Source: Planctomycetaceae bacterium
GTDB taxonomy: Bacteria > Planctomycetota > UBA1135 > GCA-002686595
Direction of reading: 5' to 3'
Length of the DNA: 6,055 nt
Assembly: GCA_013360535.1 (NCBI GenBank)
Contig: JABWBL010000228.1
Span: forward strand, 1 to 6,055
The first letter of the stretch is position 1, and each line of letters opens with the position of its first letter. Under the pieces are notes generated by a model. The model did no database searches. It saw nothing but the letters and a program-made list of their open reading frames with translations, and was not told where the DNA came from. Positions 1-5,844 of the stretch are shown piece after piece. The translations under genes were made by a program, and so were the position numbers.

Positions 1-350
1 AGCCCGGCGGCACCAACGCCGCGCTCGGCAGCGGTGCCTTGCTCGGGACTCGCTACTGGGACGTCGCCTCGCGCATCCGCGTCGAGATCGGGCCGATGTC
101 GCGCGAGCGCTTCCTCGAGCTGCGCCCCGACGGCCCGCTGTTCGCCGATTTGCGCGCCTTGCTCGCCGAATATTGCGACGGACGCCTCGATTTCGACATC
201 GCGCTGACGCTCGAGCGCGGGGCCCAGCTCGAGACGCAGCTCGCGCGCACCGGCCCGGTCGAGCCGCGGCTGGGCTGGAACACCCGACTCACCGCTCGCG
301 GGCCCGATCAGGCCCAGCAGCGGGTGCTATTCTCGCTCGCTTCGAGCTAG
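1..350 (+). CDS. tssG: TssG, T6SS baseplate subunit (C-terminal part, 5' end outside window)
   Basis: TssG (VasB/ImpH family) is a cytoplasmic baseplate protein that joins TssE, TssF and TssK in the wedge from which tube and sheath polymerise. Only the last 115 residues are present. The first complete codon is at position 3 and the stop is TAG at 348-350. The reading shows the family's C-terminal signature: a small Gly-rich turn followed by LLGTRYWD, then RVEIGPMSRERFLEL, a segment with PDGP and a hydrophobic helix, DFDIALTLER, and near the end PRLGWNTRL. The Gly-Trp near the C-terminus is typical of TssG. The tail after it (about 20 residues, ending FSLASS) is short and looks complete. No start inside the window should be used, because the protein plainly continues upstream. 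The position immediately before tssH is common in T6SS clusters. The family call is firm from motif pattern and context, but it was not tested by a profile search. Confidence 0.9.
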   Translation, partial: PGGTNAALGSGALLGTRYWDVASRIRVEIGPMSRERFLELRPDGPLFADLRALLAEYCDGRLDFDIALTLERGAQLETQLARTGPVEPRLGWNTRLTARGPDQAQQRVLFSLASS

Positions 351-373
351 AGCCCGTCCCCCACCTTCGAACC

Positions 374-386
374 GAAGAGACTCTTC
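374..386 (+). promoter_or_regulatory. Purine-rich ribosome binding site of tssH inside a short inverted repeat
   Basis: The purine run GAAGAGA (374-380) ends 8 bases before the ATG at 389 and is the only Shine-Dalgarno-like element in the 38-base tssG-tssH gap. It is a weak match, with no GGAG core. It forms the left half of a near-perfect inverted repeat, GAAGAG-A-CTCTTC. Pairing would hide the site, but the hairpin would be small (4 bp with a 5-base loop), so any effect is speculative. The ribosome-binding role is inferred from position. Confidence 0.4.
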
Positions 387-388
387 CC

Positions 389-3058
389 ATGGCTTCCGTG
401 AACCTGCGCTCGCTCGTCGGGCGCCTCGACGACACTTGCCGCCAGTCGCTGGAGGCCGCCGCCGGCCTGTGCCTGTCGCGCACGCACTACAACGTCGAGG
501 TCGAGCACTGGCTCGTGAAGCTCGTCGAGGCGCAGGGCGCCGACTTGCAGCTGATCGCGAAGCACTACGGCGCCGATGCGGGACGACTCGCCGCGGACCT
601 CTCGCGCGCGCTCGATCGCCTCAAGACCGGCAACGCTCGCCCGCCTGCGCTCAGCCCCGCGCTGGTCGAGCTCGCGAAAGACGCGTGGATGGTCGCGTCG
701 CTCGACTTCGAGGCGGCGCAGACGCGCTCGGGCCACGTGCTCGTCGCGCTGATGCAGAGCGAAGGCCTCGCCGCGCACGCGCTCGCCGCGAGCCCGGAAT
801 TCGAGAAGATCCCGCTCGATGCGCTCAAGCGCGAGCTCGCCGGCATCACGGCCAACTCCATCGAGGCGCAGAAGGCGACCAGCCTCGACAGCGGTCCCGC
901 CGCGCCCGGAGCTCGCGCCGCGGGCTCGGGCCGCACGCCCAACCTCGACCAGTACACGATCGACCTGACGCAGCGCGCGCGCTCGGGCCACCTCGATCCC
1001 GTGCTCGGCCGCGAGACCGAGATCCGGCAGGTGATCGACATCCTCACGCGCCGGCGCCAGAACAACCCGATCCTCACGGGCGAGCCGGGCGTCGGAAAGA
1101 CGGCCGTGGCCGAGGGTTTTGCGCTGAAGGTCGTCGCGGGCGAGGTGCCGCCGCCGCTGCGCAACATCGCGGTGCGCACGCTCGACCTCTCGCTCTTGCA
1201 GGCCGGCGCCGGAGTGAAGGGCGAGTTCGAGAACCGCCTCAAGGGCGTGATCGAGGAGGTCAAGGCGAGCCCGCAGCCGATCGTGCTGTTCATCGACGAG
1301 GCGCACACGCTGATCGGCGCGGGCGGTTCGGCGGGACAGGGCGACGCGGCGAACCTGCTCAAGCCGGCGCTCGCGCGCGGCGAGCTGCGCACGATCGCGG
1401 CGACGACGTGGGCCGAGTACAAGAAGTACTTCGAGCGCGATGCGGCGCTCGCGCGGCGTTTCCAGGTCGTCAAGGTCGAGGAGCCGAGCGAGGAAGTCGC
1501 CGTGCAGATCATGCGCGGCCTCGCGGCGACGATGGAGCGCCACCACGGCGTGCGCGTGCTCGACGAGGCGATCGTCGACTCGGTGCGGCTCTCGATGCGT
1601 TACCTCTCGGGCCGTCAGCTGCCCGACAAGTCGGTGTCGATCCTCGACACGGCCTGCGCGCGCGTGAACCTGTCGCAGTCGGCGACGCCGGCGGCGCTCG
1701 AGGACTGCCGCCGCCGCGCCGTGCAGAACGAGACAGCGCGCACACTGCTCGCGCGCGAGAACCTCGCGAGCGACGCGCACGGCGAGCGGCTCACGGCGCT
1801 GGAAACCGAGAAGACCGCGCTGGAAGCCGAGGAAAAGGCGCTCAAGGAGCGCTGGGACAAGGAACTGGCGCTCGTGAAGGCCGTGCGCACGACGCGCGAG
1901 AAGCTTGAGCGCGAGTTCGTGAAGGACTCGAAGGAAGCGCCGCTCTCGGGCGAGGAGAAGCAGGCCGCGCGCGCGGAGCTCGAGCGGCTCACGAAGGAGC
2001 TGCGCACGCTGCAGGGCGAGGAACCGCTCGTGCATCCGGCCGTCGACGCGCAGGCGATCGCCGAGGTGATCTCGAACTGGACCGGCATCCCGATCGGTCG
2101 CATGGTCTCCGACCAGATCCAGAACGTGCTCGCGCTGCGCGAACGCCTCGAGGAGCGGGTCGTCGGCCAGTCGGCGGCGCTCGAGGCGCTCGCACAGGCG
2201 ATCCGCACCAGCCGCGCGAACCTGACCGATCCCACGCGACCGATCGGCGTGTTCATGCTGGTCGGCACGAGCGGCGTCGGCAAGACCGAGACCGCCATCG
2301 CGCTCGCGGAGCTGCTCTACGGCGGCGAGCAGAACATGACCGTGATCAACATGAGCGAGTTCAAGGAGGAGCACAAGGTCTCGCTCCTGATGGGCTCGCC
2401 TCCGGGTTACGTCGGCTACGGCGAGGGTGGCGTGCTCACCGAGGCCGTGCGGCGCAAGCCCTACTCGGTGCTCTTGCTCGACGAGCTCGAGAAGGCGCAC
2501 CCCGGCGTGCAGGACGTCTTCTATCAGGTCTTCGACAAGGGCCAGATGAAGGACGGCGAGGGCCGCGACATCGACTTCCGCAACACGGTCATCCTGATGA
2601 CGACCAACGCCGGCACCGACACGATCATGTCGCTGTGGAAGGATCCGGAGACGATGCCGGATGCGGCGGGGCTCGCCGAGGCGCTGCGGCCGGAGCTGCT
2701 CAAGTTCTTCAAGCCCGCGTTCCTCGGCCGCGTCAACGTGCTCCCCTACTTCCCGCTCTCGGACAAGGTCCTGCGCGGCATCATCGGGCTCAAGCTGAGG
2801 AAGGTCGCGCGCCGCGTCGAGGCCAACTACAAGGCTCCGTTCACCTGGACGCCGGGGCTCGTCGACGCCATCGCGGCCCGCTGCACCGAGGTCGATTCGG
2901 GCGCCCGCAACGTCGACCACATCCTCAACCGCTCCCTGCTGCCCGAGCTCGCCGCCGAGTTCCTCGCGCGCCTTGGCGACGGCATCCAGATCGCCGGCGT
3001 CGAGGTGGACGTCGACGGGGCGGGCAAGTTCCTGTACCGTGTCGCGGAACGGCGCTGA
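389..3058 (+). CDS. tssH: TssH/ClpV, T6SS sheath-disassembling AAA+ ATPase
   Basis: ClpV is a hexameric cytoplasmic unfoldase. It uses ATP to pull on TssC in contracted sheaths and recycles TssB/TssC. The 889-residue product has the usual family length. In order it shows a Clp N-terminal domain (about 1-155), a Pro/Gly/Ala linker (about 165-185), AAA+ domain 1 with Walker A GEPGVGKT (231-238) and Walker B VLFIDEAH (299-306), a charged coiled-coil middle domain (about 435-540), and AAA+ domain 2 with Walker A GTSGVGKT (626-633) and Walker B VLLLDELEKAH (694-704). Candidate arginine fingers are R356/R357 and R781. The sensor-2 type GAR lies at 838-840, and the second pore loop carries GYVG (673-676). 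The first pore loop reads GVKGEFE, without the Tyr of ClpB, as in ClpV proteins. All ATPase residues look intact. The ATG at 389 was chosen because the N-domain starts there and a longer reading would run over tssG. ClpB is the alternative, but the neighbours and pore loop argue for ClpV. Confidence 0.97.
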   Translation: MASVNLRSLVGRLDDTCRQSLEAAAGLCLSRTHYNVEVEHWLVKLVEAQGADLQLIAKHYGADAGRLAADLSRALDRLKTGNARPPALSPALVELAKDAWMVASLDFEAAQTRSGHVLVALMQSEGLAAHALAASPEFEKIPLDALKRELAGITANSIEAQKATSLDSGPAAPGARAAGSGRTPNLDQYTIDLTQRARSGHLDPVLGRETEIRQVIDILTRRRQNNPILTGEPGVGKTAVAEGFALKVVAGEVPPPLRNIAVRTLDLSLLQAGAGVKGEFENRLKGVIEEVKASPQPIVLFIDEAHTLIGAGGSAGQGDAANLLKPALARGELRTIAATTWAEYKKYFERDAALARRFQVVKVEEPSEEVAVQIMRGLAATMERHHGVRVLDEAIVDSVRLSMRYLSGRQLPDKSVSILDTACARVNLSQSATPAALEDCRRRAVQNETARTLLARENLASDAHGERLTALETEKTALEAEEKALKERWDKELALVKAVRTTREKLEREFVKDSKEAPLSGEEKQAARAELERLTKELRTLQGEEPLVHPAVDAQAIAEVISNWTGIPIGRMVSDQIQNVLALRERLEERVVGQSAALEALAQAIRTSRANLTDPTRPIGVFMLVGTSGVGKTETAIALAELLYGGEQNMTVINMSEFKEEHKVSLLMGSPPGYVGYGEGGVLTEAVRRKPYSVLLLDELEKAHPGVQDVFYQVFDKGQMKDGEGRDIDFRNTVILMTTNAGTDTIMSLWKDPETMPDAAGLAEALRPELLKFFKPAFLGRVNVLPYFPLSDKVLRGIIGLKLRKVARRVEANYKAPFTWTPGLVDAIAARCTEVDSGARNVDHILNRSLLPELAAEFLARLGDGIQIAGVEVDVDGAGKFLYRVAERR

Positions 3059-3073
3059 ACCGCCTCCAGACGG

Positions 3074-3100
3074 GTCGAGCCCCCAACCTCGGGGCGAGAC
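3074..3100 (+). promoter_or_regulatory. Possible hairpin in the tssH-hcp leader
   Basis: GCCCC (3079-3083) pairs perfectly with GGGGC (3091-3095) across a 7-base loop. Beyond it, a GA/GA pair of mismatches (3077-3078 with 3096-3097) and three more pairs, GTC (3074-3076) with GAC (3098-3100), extend the stem. Tandem G-A mismatches are often tolerated in RNA helices. No T-run follows, so this is not a classic terminator. It could be a 5' stability element or a processing barrier for hcp mRNA. GC-rich DNA makes such stems common by chance. Confidence 0.35.
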
Positions 3101-3139
3101 ACCTCCCCATCTCTCGCACTCAACCCCACAACCCAGCAC

Positions 3140-3610
3140 ATGGCCATCTACATCCAGATCGAAGGCGTCGAAGGCACCGTCACCGAGGAGAAGCACGACA
3201 AGTGGATCGAGGTCCACAACTGCAACTTCAGCACGCTGCGCCACGTCGAGGCCACGGCCGGCAAGGTCGCCGACCGCGCCAACAACAAGCCGACGTTCTC
3301 GGAAGTGGCGGTGTCGAAGAACTACGACGCCGCGAGCCCCAAGCTCTTCGCGTGGACGACCAAGGGCGAGACCAAGAAGGTCACGATCCACTTCACCAAG
3401 GACGACAACAACACGTTCGTCGAGATCATCCTGACCGACGTGCTGTGCTCGAACTACACGTTCTCCGGCCTGAACATGGGTGACCCTTCGGAGACGCTCT
3501 CGTTCAACTTCACCAAGATCGAGATCAAGCGCATCCCCTACGACTCGAAGAACAAGGCCGGCACGCCGATTCCGGTCGGCTACGACCTCGCGACGATGAA
3601 GCCCTGCTGA
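3140..3610 (+). CDS. hcp: Hcp/TssD, T6SS inner tube protein
   Basis: Hcp forms hexameric rings that stack into the tube inside the contractile sheath. It is secreted on firing and can carry small effectors in its lumen. The 156-residue product has the single-domain Hcp length and no signal peptide, as expected. It opens with MAIYIQIEGVEGTVTEE and the strand KWIEVHNCNF. It continues with VTIHF, the strand segment FVEIILTDVLCSNYTFSG and the family-typical late strand ETLSFNFTKIEIKRIPY, ending in a short tail. There is no C-terminal effector extension. Cysteines lie at 28, 103 and the last position, 156. The gene is visibly richer in Asn and Lys (AAC, AAG) than its neighbours and uses almost only C- or G-ending codons, which fits high expression. 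ATG at 3140 is the only sensible start, but no Shine-Dalgarno sequence precedes it. It lies 81 bases after tssH and 128 bases before vgrG, probably in the same transcript. Confidence 0.95.
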   Translation: MAIYIQIEGVEGTVTEEKHDKWIEVHNCNFSTLRHVEATAGKVADRANNKPTFSEVAVSKNYDAASPKLFAWTTKGETKKVTIHFTKDDNNTFVEIILTDVLCSNYTFSGLNMGDPSETLSFNFTKIEIKRIPYDSKNKAGTPIPVGYDLATMKPC

Positions 3611-3620
3611 TCGCCGCTCG

Positions 3621-3632
3621 AGCGCCGGCGCT
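3621..3632. repeat. 12-bp perfect palindrome just after the hcp stop
   Basis: AGCGCCGGCGCT is identical to its own reverse complement and begins 10 bases after the hcp stop codon. As RNA it could only form a 4-bp stem with a 4-base loop. It may be a protein site or part of the structured hcp 3' end, but palindromes built only from GC steps arise easily in this base composition. Confidence 0.3.
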
Positions 3633-3652
3633 GCGCGTCGGTGCATGATTCA

Positions 3653-3702
3653 CGGGGCCGCTCGCCACCGACCGGGGTCGGGCGCGCGGCCCCGGTCGCT
3701 TT
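3653..3702 (+). terminator. GC-rich stem-loop region between hcp and vgrG, possible partial terminator or attenuator
   Basis: CGACCGGGG (3669-3677) pairs over nine bases with CCCCGGTCG (3690-3698) across a 12-base loop and is followed by CTTT (3699-3702), then a pyrimidine-rich run. A second perfect 9-bp stem, CGGGGCCGC (3653-3661) with GCGGCCCCG (3686-3694), uses part of the same 3' arm, so the two cannot form together. The T-run is too short for a strong intrinsic terminator. A leaky terminator or a 3' stability element for hcp mRNA fits better and would help give more Hcp than VgrG. The stems are seen directly, but their function is inferred. Confidence 0.4.
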
Positions 3703-3727
3703 CGCTCCTCCCCTCCCGTCGCCGCGC

Positions 3728-3731
3728 GGAG
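3728..3731 (+). promoter_or_regulatory. Shine-Dalgarno site that fixes the TTG start of vgrG
   Basis: GGAG at 3728-3731 lies 7 bases before the TTG at 3739, an ideal spacing. It decides the vgrG start. An in-frame TGA lies upstream at 3646-3648, no ATG, GTG or other TTG in that frame lies between, and the first internal Met is at residue 51, inside a conserved domain. Confidence 0.7.
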
Positions 3732-3738
3732 TCTTCCG

Positions 3739-5784
3739 TTGCCCACCGAACGCACGCTCAAGTTCCAGTGTCCGCTGGGACCCGACGTCTTCCTGCTCGA
3801 CAGCTTCAGCGGGACCGAAGGGCTGTCGCAGCTCTTCTCGTTCCAGCTGCAGCTGGTGTCCGACGACCTCGGCGTCGCGCCCAAGGACATGGTCGGCAAG
3901 CCGGTCACGTTCTCGGTCGACACGCCGGCGTTCGGGCTGCGCCACTTCCACGGCCGCGTGCGCCAGTTCCGCGCCGGCGAGGTCAACGCGAGCGGGCTGC
4001 GCCGCTACCAGTGCGAGGTCGTGCCGTGGCTGTGGCTGCTGACGCGCCGCGTGGGCTGCCGCATCTTCCAGGGCAAGACGCCGGTGCAGATCGCCGAGGC
4101 GATCTTCGGCGAGCTCTCGCTCTCCGACTTCCGCGTGCAGGTGCGCGGGCAGGTCCCGACGCTCGAGTACTGCGTGCAGTTCCGCGAGAGCGACTTCGAC
4201 TTCCTGTCGCGGCTCTTCGAGGAGCACGGCATCTTCTGGCACTTCGAGCACGCCGAGGACTCGCACGTGCTCGTGCTCTCCGACTCGCGCTCGGCCTTCA
4301 CCGACTGCGACGAGACCGACCTGAAGGTCAACCCGTCGGGCGCGACGACCAGCACGATCCAGACCTGGGAGCGCTCGTGGGACCTGCCGAGCGGCAAGGT
4401 CACCGAGCGCGACTACGACTTCACGAAGTCGGCCACGTTGCTCGAGTCGACGGTCAGCACGGTGCTCGAGTACGAGGGCGCCGACGCGTGGGAGGTCTAC
4501 GACCCGCCGGGGCGCTGGAGCGAGACGGCCGACGGCGACGCGAAGGTCACCGCGCGCATGGAGGCGTTCGAGGCCGCGCACGACCTCGTCAGCGGTCAGG
4601 GAACCTGCGTCACGTTCCGGCCGGCGGGCAAGTTCTCGGTGAGCGAGACGCCCGGCGGGGCGGACGACGGCGAGTGGGTGCTCGTGCAGGTCTCGCACAT
4701 GGCCGCCGACACGGCGACGGGCCCTGGCGGCTACTCGAACTCGTTCGTGTGCATGCCCGCGACGCGCAACTTCCGGCCGCTGCGCCGCACGCCCCGCCCG
4801 CTCGTGCACGGCCTGCTCTCCGCCGTCGTCACGGGCCCCTCCGGCGAGGAGATCCACACCGACGAGCACGGCCGCATCAAGCTGCAGTTCCACTGGGACC
4901 GCGAGGGCCAGAAGGACGACGCGAGCTCGTGCTGGGTGCGCGTCGCGCAGCCGTGGGCCGGCAAGTCGTTCGGTGCGTTCCACCTCCCGCGGATCGGGCA
5001 GGAGGTGCTCGTCGCGTTCCTCGACGGCGATCCCGACCGGCCGCTCGTCGTCGGCTCTGTCTACAACGACGTGCAGCTCCCGCCCTTCGGCCTGCCGGGC
5101 GCGAAGACCCAGACCGGCATCCGCACGCGCTCGAGCCCCGGCGGCGGCGCCGACAACTGCAACGAGCTGCGCTTCGAGGACAAGGCCGGCGAGGAGCAGG
5201 TGTTCCTGCACGCCGAGAAGGACGAGCTGCACGAGGTCGAGAACGATCTCGTGCTCGACGTCGGCCACGACCAGACGATCACGGTCGGCAACAACCGCAC
5301 GGAATCGGTCGAGAAGGACCGCACGCTGACGGTGACCGGCAACAAGAGCGAGACGGTCGAAGGCGACAAGACCGTCACGCTCAAGAAGAACCTCGTCGAG
5401 ACGGTCGACCAGAACCGCACGCGCGAGGTGAAGGGCGACGAGAGCGTCACGGTCAAGGGCCAGGCGACCTTCGCGATCACGAAGGACTACACGCTCGGCG
5501 TCGACGGCGCGACCTCGATCGCGTCGAAGGGCGAGATCGGCATCGTCGGGCAGGACGCGATGACGATCGGCGTCGACAAGGACCTGACGGTCAGCGTCAC
5601 CGGCGCGCACGCGTCGAGCGCCAAGACCTTCGAGCACGAGATCGCCGACGAGGCCGTGATCACGGTCGGCAAGGCCAAGATCACGCTCAAGAAGGACGGC
5701 ACCGTGACGATCGAGGGCGACAAGATCACGGTCAAGGCGAGCGGCGACCTCGTGCTCAAGGGCAGCAAGGTCGCGATGAACTGA
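3739..5784 (+). CDS. vgrG: VgrG/TssI, T6SS spike protein
   Basis: VgrG trimers form the puncturing spike on the Hcp tube and match phage T4 gp27 plus gp5 without the lysozyme. The 681-residue product starts at TTG (see the GGAG site upstream). Its gp27-like part (about 1-370) holds the typical segment YCVQFRESDFDFLSRLFEEH followed by GIFWHFEH (144-171). The gp5-like OB fold (about 360-445) holds HTDEHGRIKLQFHWDREG (373-390), WVRVAQPWAGKSFG and DGDPDRPLVVGSVYN. A linker, IRTRSSPGGG, leads to a long beta-helix needle of eight-residue repeats (from residue 500). The chain ends in short Gly/Lys beta strands at GSKVAMN. There is no added C-terminal enzyme domain, so this is a structural, non-evolved VgrG. 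Any effector would ride through PAAR or adaptor partners, none of which follow on this strand within the window. It is the last + strand gene of the cluster seen here. Confidence 0.97.
   Translation: MPTERTLKFQCPLGPDVFLLDSFSGTEGLSQLFSFQLQLVSDDLGVAPKDMVGKPVTFSVDTPAFGLRHFHGRVRQFRAGEVNASGLRRYQCEVVPWLWLLTRRVGCRIFQGKTPVQIAEAIFGELSLSDFRVQVRGQVPTLEYCVQFRESDFDFLSRLFEEHGIFWHFEHAEDSHVLVLSDSRSAFTDCDETDLKVNPSGATTSTIQTWERSWDLPSGKVTERDYDFTKSATLLESTVSTVLEYEGADAWEVYDPPGRWSETADGDAKVTARMEAFEAAHDLVSGQGTCVTFRPAGKFSVSETPGGADDGEWVLVQVSHMAADTATGPGGYSNSFVCMPATRNFRPLRRTPRPLVHGLLSAVVTGPSGEEIHTDEHGRIKLQFHWDREGQKDDASSCWVRVAQPWAGKSFGAFHLPRIGQEVLVAFLDGDPDRPLVVGSVYNDVQLPPFGLPGAKTQTGIRTRSSPGGGADNCNELRFEDKAGEEQVFLHAEKDELHEVENDLVLDVGHDQTITVGNNRTESVEKDRTLTVTGNKSETVEGDKTVTLKKNLVETVDQNRTREVKGDESVTVKGQATFAITKDYTLGVDGATSIASKGEIGIVGQDAMTIGVDKDLTVSVTGAHASSAKTFEHEIADEAVITVGKAKITLKKDGTVTIEGDKITVKASGDLVLKGSKVAMN
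5236..5619 (+). repeat. Octapeptide-coding repeats of the VgrG beta-helix needle
   Basis: From residue 500 to 627 the protein falls into sixteen 24-base (8-residue) units. The first twelve each begin with Val, Leu or Ile, for example VGHDQTIT, VGNNRTES, VEKDRTLT, VEGDKTVT. Units 13 and 14 begin with Ser and Gly, and the Val register then returns for two more. This is the gp5 C-terminal type of triple-stranded beta-helix repeat. The units have diverged in DNA sequence, so it is a protein-level repeat rather than a fresh tandem duplication. Confidence 0.85.
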
Positions 5785-5789
5785 ACGTG

Positions 5790-5816
5790 GGCCCGAGGGC
5801 GCCGAAGGGCCGTTTT
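5790..5816 (+). terminator. Weak candidate intrinsic terminator after vgrG
   Basis: GGCCC (5790-5794) pairs with GGGCC (5807-5811) across a 12-base loop and is followed by GTTTT (5812-5816). Position six bases after the vgrG stop and before a convergent gene is right for a terminator, but the stem is short and the T-run is only four long. Nearby, GGCCGTT occurs twice as a direct repeat (5808-5814 and 5819-5825). Nothing else is recognisable in this 60-base convergent gap. Confidence 0.3.
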
Positions 5817-5844
5817 CAGGCCGTTCCTGGGTTCGCGAGCGCGT

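Noticed and set aside
173..388. An extended N-terminus for TssH.
   Set aside because: The extra 72 residues are an Arg/Ala-rich out-of-frame reading of tssG. The Clp N-domain begins at the ATG at 389.
436..1908. A 490-residue + strand frame within tssH.
   Set aside because: It is an Arg/Ala/Gly-rich shadow in another frame of a gene with intact AAA+ motifs.
389..3058. ClpB chaperone instead of ClpV.
   Set aside because: It sits between tssG and hcp, and the first pore loop reads GVKGEFE rather than the Tyr-containing ClpB form.
347..3646. A 1099-residue open frame on the minus strand opposite tssH and hcp.
   Set aside because: It mirrors the codons of tssH and hcp. Its product is Arg/Leu/Val/Asp-rich and low in complexity, as is usual opposite high-GC genes, and it has no recognisable domain.
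5236..5619. Repetitive 24-base periodicity as a recent tandem repeat or CRISPR-like array.
   Set aside because: The periodicity is at protein level in the VgrG beta-helix. The units differ in DNA and there are no conserved repeats with spacers.
3580..5637. A 685-residue open frame on the minus strand opposite vgrG.
   Set aside because: It has the same shadow composition (Arg, Ala, Leu, Val, Asp) and is antisense to a clearly real vgrG. Its openness is explained by GC-rich codons.
5808..5825. Direct repeat of GGCCGTT as a possible attachment or regulator site.
   Set aside because: It is only seven bases, with no other mobile-element hallmark nearby. It is noted within the terminator entry.
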